Source: Haladaptatus salinisoli
GTDB taxonomy: Archaea; Halobacteriota; Halobacteria; Halobacteriales; Haladaptataceae
Reading direction: 5' to 3'
NCBI RefSeq assembly: GCF_020614375.1
Contig: NZ_CP085330.1
Coordinates: 1 to 64,000, forward strand
DNA length: 64,000 bases
A program made the translations under genes and the position numbers. Shown here piece by piece: positions 16,075-23,874 of this stretch (the first letter of the stretch is position 1; each line of letters starts with the position of its first letter). Under the pieces are notes generated by a model. It was not told the DNA's origin and did no database searches. It saw only the letters and a list, made by a program, of their open reading frames with translations.

Positions 16075-17340
16075 CTACTTCTCGCTCACTTCCAGCACCC
16101 GACCCGCCGCGATGGTCTGGCCCATGTCGCGCACCGCGAAGCTTCCCAGTTCGGGAATCTCCGAGGACGGTTCGATGGAGAGCGGTTTCTGCGGTCTGAT
16201 GGTCACGACCGCCGCGTCGCCGCTCTGGATGAAGTCGGGATTCTCCTCCTCGACCTCGCCGCTCGCCGGGTTGATCTTCTGGTCGATGGCCTCGATGGTG
16301 CAGGCGACCTGCGCGGTGTGGGCGTGGAAGACCGGCGTGTAACCCGCGGTGATGACGCTCGGGTGCTGCATCACGACTATCTGGGCCGTGAACGTGTCCG
16401 CGACCTTCGGCGGGTCGTCCGCCGGACCGGCAACGTCGCCGCGACGGATGTCGTTCTTCCCGACGCCGCGCACGTTGAATCCGACGTTGTCGCCCGGTTC
16501 GGCCCGCGGTACTTCCTCGTGGTGCATCTCGATGGTCTTGACATCGCCGCTCACGTCGCTCGGCTGGAACGAGACGGAGTCGCCCGTGTTCAGGGTTCCC
16601 GTCTCGACGCGTCCGACCGGCACCGTGCCGATGCCGGAGATGGTGTAGACGTCCTGGATGGGCAGGCGGAGCGGCGCGTCCGTCGGCGGCTCAGGTTCGG
16701 GCAGGTTGTTCAGCGCTTCGAGGACGACGGCGCCGTCGTACCACGGCGTGTTGTCGCTGTGGTCGACGACGTTGTCCCCCTCCAGCGCCGAAACCGGGAT
16801 GAACTCGGCGTCGTCGGTGTCGAAACGGACCTGGTTCAACAGGTCTTTCACCTCCGCGACCACCTCGCGGTAGCGGTCTTCGTCGTAATTGACCGCGTCC
16901 ATCTTGTTCACGGCGACGATGAGTTCGTTGATGCCGAGCGTCCGCGCGAGGAAGACGTGTTCCTGCGTCTGCGGCTGGACGCCGTCGTCCGCACCGACCA
17001 CGAGCACGGCGTTGTCGGCCTGCGACGCGCCCGTGATCATGTTCTTCACGAAGTCGCGGTGGCCCGGCGTGTCGACGATGGTGAAGTAGTACTCGTCGGT
17101 GTCGAACTCCTGGTGGGCGATGTCGATGGTCACCCCGCGCTCGCGCTCCTCGGCGAGGTTGTCCATCACGTAGGCGAACTCGAAGCCGCCCTTGCCCTTC
17201 TCCTCGGCTTCCTTCTTGTGCTGTTCGATGACGTGCTCGGGTACGCTCCCCGTCTCGAAGAGGAGTCGCCCGACCAAGGTGGACTTTCCGTGGTCGACGT
17301 GGCCGATGATGGCTAGGTTCTGGTGTGGTTTGTCTGGCAT
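16075..17340 (-). CDS. tuf: Translation elongation factor EF-1A (EF-Tu type)
   Basis: The protein has 421 residues, the usual haloarchaeal length. GTPase motifs are G1 GHVDHGKST (13-21), the switch II motif DTPGHRDF and G4 NKMD. Domains 2 and 3 follow, including [12 protein letters not shown] and the C-terminal [18 protein letters not shown]. It delivers aminoacyl-tRNA to the ribosome. Two oddities stand out. The switch II motif has Thr where archaeal EF-1A normally has Cys (DCPGH). The gene is not followed by the S10 gene or preceded by rps7/fusA, so this may be a second paralogue. Confidence 0.93.
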   Translation of the reverse strand: MPDKPHQNLAIIGHVDHGKSTLVGRLLFETGSVPEHVIEQHKKEAEEKGKGGFEFAYVMDNLAEERERGVTIDIAHQEFDTDEYYFTIVDTPGHRDFVKNMITGASQADNAVLVVGADDGVQPQTQEHVFLARTLGINELIVAVNKMDAVNYDEDRYREVVAEVKDLLNQVRFDTDDAEFIPVSALEGDNVVDHSDNTPWYDGAVVLEALNNLPEPEPPTDAPLRLPIQDVYTISGIGTVPVGRVETGTLNTGDSVSFQPSDVSGDVKTIEMHHEEVPRAEPGDNVGFNVRGVGKNDIRRGDVAGPADDPPKVADTFTAQIVVMQHPSVITAGYTPVFHAHTAQVACTIEAIDQKINPASGEVEEENPDFIQSGDAAVVTIRPQKPLSIEPSSEIPELGSFAVRDMGQTIAAGRVLEVSEK

Positions 17341-17501
17341 ATCCCCATTCCCCGTATCTGATGTTCTCGGTCGCCAGCCACAAAAACGGTTGCGTCGAAA
17401 TCGTCCGTTTCCGCACGCTAGGGGTCGAATTAACTCGCTCGCGGACGCCACCATCGCCGGAGAAAGTATTTATCACCGAACCGTGATGATGACGTTACCA
17501 C

Positions 17502-17951
17502 ATGTCCTCGCTCTCCCGGCGCGCGGTTCTCCGGTTCGGCGGTGCGACGTTCGCTTCCGGCGTGGCCGGGTGTTCCAGTCTCACTTCCTGGTCGGGACCC
17601 GATCCCCCGAAAATCGTGCATTTCGGAGCCATGAATTTCGACGACGAACCGCACACCGTCCGCGTGCTCCTCCGAAAGGACGGTAAATCGGTGTATCGGA
17701 AGTCGCTTCGCTTGAACGCCGGCGAACCGGCCGACCCTTCCGGCGGGGCGTTCGACGGGTATCCGACCGAGGCGGGTGCCGACGTCGTCTACGCGTGGCG
17801 GGACGACCAATCGAAAGAGGAGCGACGCGAACTCGATTTCGGCGACTACGGCACCGACTGCGTCGGCTTCAAAATCCTCGTCGGGTACCACGACGAACCC
17901 ACTTCGGACGTTTCCATCTGGCGGACGGTGAACTGTAACGCGGACCGGTAG
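17502..17951 (+). CDS. Tat-exported lipoprotein, unknown function
   Basis: The 149-residue protein starts MSSLSRRAVLRFGGATFASG, a twin-arginine signal, followed by the lipobox VAGC. The mature domain is a small beta-rich fold (HTVRVLLRKDGKSVYRKSLRL) with cysteines in DCVGF and NCNADR that could pair. The family is not recognised and a surface-anchored role is inferred from the signal. Upstream gap 17341-17501 has a possible TATA (AGTATTTATC). Confidence 0.8.
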   Translation: MSSLSRRAVLRFGGATFASGVAGCSSLTSWSGPDPPKIVHFGAMNFDDEPHTVRVLLRKDGKSVYRKSLRLNAGEPADPSGGAFDGYPTEAGADVVYAWRDDQSKEERRELDFGDYGTDCVGFKILVGYHDEPTSDVSIWRTVNCNADR

Positions 17952-18015
17952 TACTCGGCAAATCGCCGCTCGCCGCTCCCCGCCGTTTTAAGCCGCTCAC
18001 GCACCACTCTCGGAT

Positions 18016-19074
18016 ATGAAAGCCGCAGTTCTGAAAGCTTACGGCGAACCGCTTGCCATCGAGGACGTACCGGAACCCGACCCCGACGACCACGGCGTCG
18101 TCGTCGAGACCGAGGCCTGCGGAATCTGCCGGAGCGACTGGCACGCCTGGCAGGGCCACGGCGAGTGGGCGGACGACCAGGTTCCGGTCGGACAGATTCT
18201 CGGCCACGAACCCGCCGGACGGGTCGCGGCGGTCGGGGAGCGGGTCGAGAGCGTCCGCGAGGGCGACCGCATCGCGGTTCCGTTCAACCTCGGACGCGGC
18301 CACTGCGGCTACTGCCGGAACGGTCACGGCAACGTCTGCGAGAACGGCATCGCCCTCGGCTTCGAGGAGGCCGCCCCGGGCGCGTTCGCCGAACGGGTAC
18401 ACGTCCCCTACGCCGACTACAACGCGGTGCACCTCCCCGACGGCGTCTCGCCGGTCGAGATGGCCGGCCTCGGCTGCCGGTTCGTCACGGCGTACCACGC
18501 GCTCGCCCACCGCGTCGACCTGACGCCGGGCGACTGGGTGGCGGTTCACGGCTGCGGCGGCGTCGGCCTATCGGCGGTTCACGTCGCCGACGCGCTCGGC
18601 GCGAACGTCGTGGCGGTCGACGTGGACGACGCGAAACTCGACCGGGCGCGGGAACTCGGCGCGGACGAGACGATAGACGCCCGCGCGGAGGACGTTCCCG
18701 CGACGATTCGCACCCGTCTCGGCGGCGCGCACGTCTCCGTCGACGCGCTCGGCATCGCCGAAACGTGCCGAAACTCCGTCGATTGCCTCCGTCGTCGGGG
18801 CCACCACGTCCAACTCGGACTGACGACCGACGAGGAACGGGGCGAGATTTCCCTCCCGACGGACGCGATGACGATGCGCGAGATCACGTTCGTCGGTTCG
18901 CGCGGGATGCCGCCCTCGCGGTACGACGAACTCCTCCGGATGCTCGAACGCGGGACGCTCTCGCCCGAGAAACTCGTGACGAAGACGGTGTCGCTGGCTG
19001 ACGTGCCCGCCCGCCTCGGCGCGATGAGCGAGTTCGAGACGACCGGAATCGAGGTCGTCGAGTTCTCGAACTGA
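18016..19074 (+). CDS. Zinc-dependent alcohol dehydrogenase
   Basis: The 352-residue protein is a medium-chain dehydrogenase. Catalytic zinc ligands are Cys38 (CGICRSDWH), the GHEPAG motif (His64, Glu65) and probably a later Cys. The structural zinc loop has Cys97, Cys100 and Cys108, but the usual first Cys of the four appears missing. The NAD(P) site is GCGGVGLSAVHVADAL, with an acidic VDVDD after strand 2 suggesting NAD. Substrate is unknown. The gene stands alone. Confidence 0.88.
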   Translation: MKAAVLKAYGEPLAIEDVPEPDPDDHGVVVETEACGICRSDWHAWQGHGEWADDQVPVGQILGHEPAGRVAAVGERVESVREGDRIAVPFNLGRGHCGYCRNGHGNVCENGIALGFEEAAPGAFAERVHVPYADYNAVHLPDGVSPVEMAGLGCRFVTAYHALAHRVDLTPGDWVAVHGCGGVGLSAVHVADALGANVVAVDVDDAKLDRARELGADETIDARAEDVPATIRTRLGGAHVSVDALGIAETCRNSVDCLRRRGHHVQLGLTTDEERGEISLPTDAMTMREITFVGSRGMPPSRYDELLRMLERGTLSPEKLVTKTVSLADVPARLGAMSEFETTGIEVVEFSN

Positions 19075-19075
19075 G

Positions 19076-19381
19076 GCTACCGCGGGTCGTTCCGAGCGGT
19101 TTCAGCGAGAAAACGTAATTCACGGGTGGTCCGGGCGGAAGGTTCGGAGTACGAACTCCCCGGCCGGTCTCGGCCTCCTCCGAATCGCGCCCATCGTCCT
19201 CCTCCTGTCGGCCACTCCCGTCATCGGAATCTTCCTCATCGCGGGCGCGGCGACCGCCGACGCCGGATTGGTCGGGTGGGTCGGCATCGTCGTGATTCCG
19301 CTCGCGCTCCTCGGAATCGGACTGTACCAGCCGACCGGGGATCGGTCGAATCGGTGGCCCTCCCTCGAAGAACGGGCGTAG
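19076..19381 (+). pseudogene. Start-less small membrane-protein frame, possible frameshifted gene
   Basis: An open frame ending in TAG at 19379-19381 reads LLRIAPIVLLLSATPVIGIF, then ADAGLVGWVGIVVIPLALL and a polar tail QPTGDRSNRWPSLEERA. Codons are strongly G/C-ending and two membrane helices are clear, so it looks translated. No ATG, GTG or TTG occurs in this frame between the dehydrogenase stop and the first helix. A GTG at 19126 is in a neighbouring frame, so a single-base indel would join them. It could be a recent pseudogene, a sequencing error or a non-canonical start. Confidence 0.4.
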
Positions 19382-19391
19382 AAGGCGTCGC

Positions 19392-19667
19392 TCACACCGG
19401 CGCTTCTTCGAGACAGCGCACCTGCTCCCAGTCGCCCGACTCGTCCAGCCGGTAGAGCCGCTGGCGCGCGTCGGGGATGTACACCTCCTCTTTGACGGCA
19501 CCGATCTCCGTCAAACTGTCCAGCGCGCTCCTGACCGTCCGCGCGGAGAGCCGCGACCGTTGGACGATCTCCTTTTGCGTGTGGGAGCCGTCGTACTCCA
19601 GAACTTTGAAAACGAGCTTCGCGCTCGGCGGGAGGTCGCACAAGCGAGCCAGCGTCTGCTCTTTCAT
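19392..19667 (-). CDS. Winged-helix transcriptional regulator
   Basis: The protein has 91 residues. A MarR/TrmB-like winged helix spans about 15-70, with SAKLVFKVLEYDGSHTQKEIV as helices 1-2 and SRLSARTVRSALDSLTEIG as the recognition helix, followed by a wing (KEEVYIPDARQRLYRL). There is no effector domain. The target is unknown. It converges on the start-less membrane frame. Confidence 0.82.
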   Translation of the reverse strand: MKEQTLARLCDLPPSAKLVFKVLEYDGSHTQKEIVQRSRLSARTVRSALDSLTEIGAVKEEVYIPDARQRLYRLDESGDWEQVRCLEEAPV

Positions 19668-19784
19668 GAACGGGACGACGGACGCCGACCACTAAATTAC
19701 TCGCTAACTTGGAGGTAACCCAGTGTCGCTTGTGTCACCGGTAAAAGCGGAGGTTCTTTTATGGATGGCTGTGAATCATAAGGT

Positions 19785-19982
19785 ATGCAGCCTGAACTTG
19801 CAAGTCGGGAGCGCGCGTCCGACGTAGACCTCCTCTTCTGCCGAGAGTGCGGAGAGCGTTTCGACGCCGACACCGCGACGGACGACGGCTGGCGGTATCG
19901 ATGCCCGAACGACGACTGCGACGGAGAGGGGATTCGAGAGGACCTCTATCCGGTAGAGGACGTACTACCCTCCCGCCGATAA
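19785..19982 (+). CDS. Small zinc-ribbon protein
   Basis: The protein has 65 residues with CRECGERF (about 19-26) and CPNDDC (about 40-45), one four-cysteine zinc site. A TATA-like TTTTATGG is about 27 bases before the ATG. It probably contacts protein or nucleic acid, but no partner is evident. Confidence 0.75.
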   Translation: MQPELASRERASDVDLLFCRECGERFDADTATDDGWRYRCPNDDCDGEGIREDLYPVEDVLPSRR

Positions 19983-20079
19983 TCGAGACGGCGTTCGACT
20001 ATCGCTCCCGCTCGTTTTCTTTCGCGGATGCTCGATGGAAACCCTTTAAGTCGCCGCACTCCCCGGAGACGAACGTCGA

Positions 20080-20523
20080 ATGCGGATAGACGGACTACTC
20101 ATCCAGGTGCTCGCAACTCTCATGCTCGTCGCCGGGCTCTCGGTCACCGGCTACGCGCTCCTCCAACCGCCGCAGGGTGACACGACGTACACGCTCTCGG
20201 TCGAGCGGGTGAACGAGAACGAACCGGGCGTGCGCTCCGCGTCGGTGGAGTACGGCGACCTCTCGCGCGAGGCTCGCGTCGCCTTCGGGCGCGCGAAGCT
20301 CGACGGTTCGTACCGGTTCCCCGAGACGCCCCCGTCGCAGTTGGACGTCAACTCGTTCGTCGTCACCGACGACGCCGTCTTCGCGCTCGAAATCACCGAG
20401 CGCGAGCACATCACCGAGCGGATGGCCACCCTGTTCGGCGGGACGATAACCGCGCTCATCGGCGTCTTCGTCTTCGTCTCGTGGCTCGACGTGGTCAGCG
20501 GATTCCGATCCCGGACGAGCTAA
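20080..20523 (+). CDS. Two-helix membrane protein, unknown function
   Basis: The protein has 147 residues. An N-terminal helix (LIQVLATLMLVAGLSVTGYALL) is followed by an extracellular-type acidic beta domain of about 80 residues, then a C-terminal helix (LFGGTITALIGVFVFVSWL). The stop overlaps the convergent gshA-like gene by 4 bases. Composition is typical of the host. Confidence 0.75.
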   Translation: MRIDGLLIQVLATLMLVAGLSVTGYALLQPPQGDTTYTLSVERVNENEPGVRSASVEYGDLSREARVAFGRAKLDGSYRFPETPPSQLDVNSFVVTDDAVFALEITEREHITERMATLFGGTITALIGVFVFVSWLDVVSGFRSRTS

Positions 20524-21587
20524 CTTCCGGTCAACTCCGCCACGTCTTCGACCAATCGGTCCGCGTACTCCCGTCTGATTCGGAGCGCCTCCTCGCGCGG
20601 GAGCGTCCACCCGTGTTCGATGCGGTCGGATATCGGGTGGTAGCGCGTCGTATCGAACCCCATCGTGGTCAGGTAATCCTGCACGCGAAGCGACCCGAGT
20701 CCCTCGTTGATGGCCGCGGTGCTGAGCTCTCGCACCTCGGGAAACGGCGGGATTCCTATCTTCTCCGTCCGAATACCCGTCTCACCGACGACGACGTCCT
20801 TGTACTCCGTCTGCTGGAGGAGGTTCGCGACGTCGCTCACGAGGCGCAGAATCTGACTCGGGAGGGCGGTGTCCGGCGCGCGCCACTCGACCGTCGGCGA
20901 CCGGTGGCGGAGGCGAACCGGCGTCAGCACCGCGTCTTCGCGCTTGAAGTACTCGGAGAACGTCCCCGTTTCGATACCGCGCTCCCGCGCGATGAGTTGG
21001 AGGACGAAGTACTGCTCGTCGATGCGCTCTTCCCACTGGTCTTCGCTCTCGGCGTAGTCCCAGAGGTCGCGGTAGCGCGCGAACGTCGAGTGCGACTCGT
21101 AGCGATACACCGCGGCGCGCGAGGAACTCGCCAGTTTGCTCCCGTCGAAGTACGGCGACGAGGAGACGAGCGCGAGCGCCGGGTCGAGCGCCGTGAGCAG
21201 GTTCAACTGCCGAACGACGTTCCCCCGGTCGAAGTGGACGTGCGTCCCCGCGCAGTTCTTCGCGTACTCCATGTCGTCCCCGTACATCCGCTCCAGCAGT
21301 CGCCCGCGTTCGCTGGTGACGGGGAGCGATTCGCGGGCGAGCGGGGTTCCGAGCGGAACCAACGATAGGTCGCGTTCGTCCGCCGCGTCGCAGACGGTTC
21401 GCAGTATCGACCCGAACTCGCGGCGGAGTTCCTCCGCGTTCGAGACGGGCGGCGTCTGCACCTCTATCAGCGGCGCGACGAACTCGGGAACGACGTGCTC
21501 GCTCACCTCGGCGAGGCCGTCCGTGTCGGTCGCTAATTCCCCCGATTCGTCGATAACCCAGTATTCCGCTTCGAGTCCGATTTTCAT
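20520..21587 (-). CDS. gshA: Glutamate-cysteine ligase, GCS2/YbdK family
   Basis: The protein has 355 residues with the GCS2 pattern: GLEAEYWVID at the N-terminus (metal and glutamate site), CAGTHVHFD (about 131-139), and TPVRLRHRSPTVEWRAPDT. Haloarchaea use gamma-glutamylcysteine as their main small thiol, and the Haloferax enzyme GshA belongs to this family, so ATP-dependent Glu + Cys ligation is the likely reaction. The ATG at 21587 places the GLEAEYW motif at its usual N-terminal position. No bis-gamma-glutamylcystine reductase gene is in the window. Confidence 0.8.
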   Translation of the reverse strand: MKIGLEAEYWVIDESGELATDTDGLAEVSEHVVPEFVAPLIEVQTPPVSNAEELRREFGSILRTVCDAADERDLSLVPLGTPLARESLPVTSERGRLLERMYGDDMEYAKNCAGTHVHFDRGNVVRQLNLLTALDPALALVSSSPYFDGSKLASSSRAAVYRYESHSTFARYRDLWDYAESEDQWEERIDEQYFVLQLIARERGIETGTFSEYFKREDAVLTPVRLRHRSPTVEWRAPDTALPSQILRLVSDVANLLQQTEYKDVVVGETGIRTEKIGIPPFPEVRELSTAAINEGLGSLRVQDYLTTMGFDTTRYHPISDRIEHGWTLPREEALRIRREYADRLVEDVAELTGS

Positions 21588-21754
21588 CTTCCCCCTCCCC
21601 GGTCGGTGACCATCGCCGCCCACCTCGTCCCCTCCCTCTCGCACTTCTCGCCCCTCGCGTACCGCTGTGCCCGGCCTTTGGAGATTCGAACGTCACCGAA
21701 CGATAGGTATTGTAGGACACTCGTCTGTTAATATCTTACGCGGATTATGTCCCT

Positions 21755-23581
21755 TCAGAGCCCCCAGAACGAGACGATTCCCGCCACCGTCACGACCGAG
21801 AGGAGCAACTGGAGCGGCGCGCCGATTCGGAAGTAGTCGGTGAACTTGTACCCGCCCGGCCCGTAGACGAACAGGTTCGTCTGGTAGCCCACCGGCCCGA
21901 GGAACGACGTGGAGGCGGCGAACGTCACCGCGAGGACGAACGCGAAGGGGTTCGCGCCGATGTCCACCGCCGCCTCGATGGCGACCGGAATCATGAGGAC
22001 GACGCTGGCGTTGTTGCTGATGACCTCGGTGACGAGGCCCGTGGCGATGTAGAACACCCAGAGCACGGCGACGACGGGGAGGAACTTCGCGCTGGCGGCG
22101 ACGAGACCGCCGAGCAGTTCCGCCCCGCCGGACTGTTCGAGCGCTATGCCGAGCGGAATGACGCCCGCGAGCAGGAAGATGACGTTCCACTCCACCGAGT
22201 CGTACAGTTCGGTGGGTCGCAGCACGCCGGTCACGACCATCGTCACCACGCCGCCGAGCGCCGTCACGAGGATGGGGAAGATGTCGAGCGCGGCGAGCGC
22301 GACCACGCCGAAGACGATGGCGAGCGCCGCCGGAATCTTGTCGGTTCGGTAGTCGGGGTCGGCCACCTCGTGCGCGACGATGAAATCCCGATTCGCGGAG
22401 AGGCGGTCGATGCTGTCCGCGGACGCCTGCACGAGCAGGGTGTCGCCGACGCGGATCGTTATCCGGTCGAGGCGGTCCCGGATGAGTTCGCCGCGGCTTC
22501 GAAAGGCGAGGACGGTGGCGTCGTACCGCTCGCGGAACGTCGAACTCTCCAGCGTCTCGCCGACGAGCGTGGAACCGGACGGAACGACCACCTCGACCAG
22601 CGTCTGCTCCTCGCCGGGTTGCATCTCCGCTTCAGACGTCGGCGTTCCGACGGGCGTCAACTCGTCCAGCGTCAGGAGCGAGCGGAGGGTCGACCGGTCG
22701 GTTCGGAGTTTGAGCACGTCGCCCGCCCGGACGGTCTTCTGGCCGAGGGGGTCGAGGAACGCCTCGTCGTCGCGGACGATCTGGAGGATGTCAGCGTCGA
22801 ATATCGCCCCGTCGATGGCGTCCTCGACGGTCTCGCCGACGAACGGCGAGCCCTCTTCGACCCGCACCTCGGTGAGGTAGTCTTCCATCTCGTACTCCTC
22901 GATGTAGTCCTCCTGCGGCGGCACGCGCTCCGGCAGGAGTCGATGCCCGACGAGCAGGAGATAGAAGCTCCCGGTCACGAGGACGACGAGTCCGAGGCCG
23001 GTGAACTCGAACATCGAGAAGCCGTGGAGCGAGGGGTGCTCGTCGGCGAGGCGCGCCGCCACGTTGCTGGCGAGGATGTTGGTCGAGGTGCCGATGAGCG
23101 TGAGCATCCCGCCGAGCATCGAGGCGTACGACAACGGGATGAGCAGTTTCGAGGGTGACGTTCTCCCCTCGTGCGCGAGGTCGGTGATGACGGGAACGAG
23201 AATCGCCACGACGGGGGTGTTGTTCACGAACCCGGAGGCGGGGCCGGCGACGCCGATGGTGGCGAACAACTGCTTTCGGAGGTCGGTCCCCGCGAATTCG
23301 GCCAGTCGGCTCCCCAGTAGCTGGACGACCCCGGTCTGGCTAACGCCGGAACTCAGGATGAGCATCGCCAGCACGGTGATGGTCGCCTCGTTCGAGAACC
23401 CCGAGATTCCCTCCACCGTGTCGATTCCGGTCCACGGTTCGAGCACCATCAGCGTGACCATCACCAGGATGGCCGTCACGTCCACGGGCAACAGCTCGGT
23501 CGCGAAGAGCACGAGCGCGAGCACGACCACGGCGAACACCACCACCATGTCCGTCGTCACGCCCGCCCCGGCCTGCAACAT
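21755..23581 (-). CDS. SLC13-type permease with two TrkA-C domains
   Basis: The protein has 608 residues. An N-terminal block of membrane helices carries SGFSNEATITVLAMLILSSG and NNTPVVAILVPV, and a C-terminal block has TEVISNNASVVLMIPVA and TSFLGPVGYQTNLF. These are the duplicated SLC13/DASS signatures. Two RCK/TrkA-C regulatory domains lie between, at about 230-310 and 325-405. The substrate may be an anion such as sulfate, phosphate or a dicarboxylate; Na+ coupling is inferred from the family. A TTGTAA-type inverted repeat is located about 60 bases upstream. Confidence 0.87.
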   Translation of the reverse strand: MLQAGAGVTTDMVVVFAVVVLALVLFATELLPVDVTAILVMVTLMVLEPWTGIDTVEGISGFSNEATITVLAMLILSSGVSQTGVVQLLGSRLAEFAGTDLRKQLFATIGVAGPASGFVNNTPVVAILVPVITDLAHEGRTSPSKLLIPLSYASMLGGMLTLIGTSTNILASNVAARLADEHPSLHGFSMFEFTGLGLVVLVTGSFYLLLVGHRLLPERVPPQEDYIEEYEMEDYLTEVRVEEGSPFVGETVEDAIDGAIFDADILQIVRDDEAFLDPLGQKTVRAGDVLKLRTDRSTLRSLLTLDELTPVGTPTSEAEMQPGEEQTLVEVVVPSGSTLVGETLESSTFRERYDATVLAFRSRGELIRDRLDRITIRVGDTLLVQASADSIDRLSANRDFIVAHEVADPDYRTDKIPAALAIVFGVVALAALDIFPILVTALGGVVTMVVTGVLRPTELYDSVEWNVIFLLAGVIPLGIALEQSGGAELLGGLVAASAKFLPVVAVLWVFYIATGLVTEVISNNASVVLMIPVAIEAAVDIGANPFAFVLAVTFAASTSFLGPVGYQTNLFVYGPGGYKFTDYFRIGAPLQLLLSVVTVAGIVSFWGL

Positions 23582-23641
23582 GCTCGAAAATACGGAGGTA
23601 CCTCGGAAAAAGCTTTCCAGACGACCCGCGGAAAAACGTTT

Positions 23642-23654
23642 TTGTAAGTTACAA
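23642..23654. promoter_or_regulatory. TTGTAA-N-TTACAA inverted repeat upstream of the permease
   Basis: The 13-base sequence has perfect 6-base arms about one central base and starts 61 bases upstream of the permease ATG. Its symmetry suits a dimeric winged-helix repressor. Nothing else stands out in the 23582-23874 gap, and the plus-strand 64-codon frame at 23732 is not convincing. Confidence 0.35.
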
Positions 23655-23874
23655 GTGACGAAAACAACGGATTTGAAAAATATTTCGAGCGCTTTCGCAT
23701 ATCATCGAACACCGCTCTCCTTCAACCCGCGGTGAGCGTCGTCGCCGCTATCTTCGTCGGCGCGAACGTCGGCGGCTCTTCCCGGGAGTCGCTGTCGGTG
23801 CGCGCGTCGCCTTCGCGCTCGGCGCGGTCGCACTCCCGTAGGTCCGTCGTCCCCGCTCTTCGCCGCTCGTCCGG

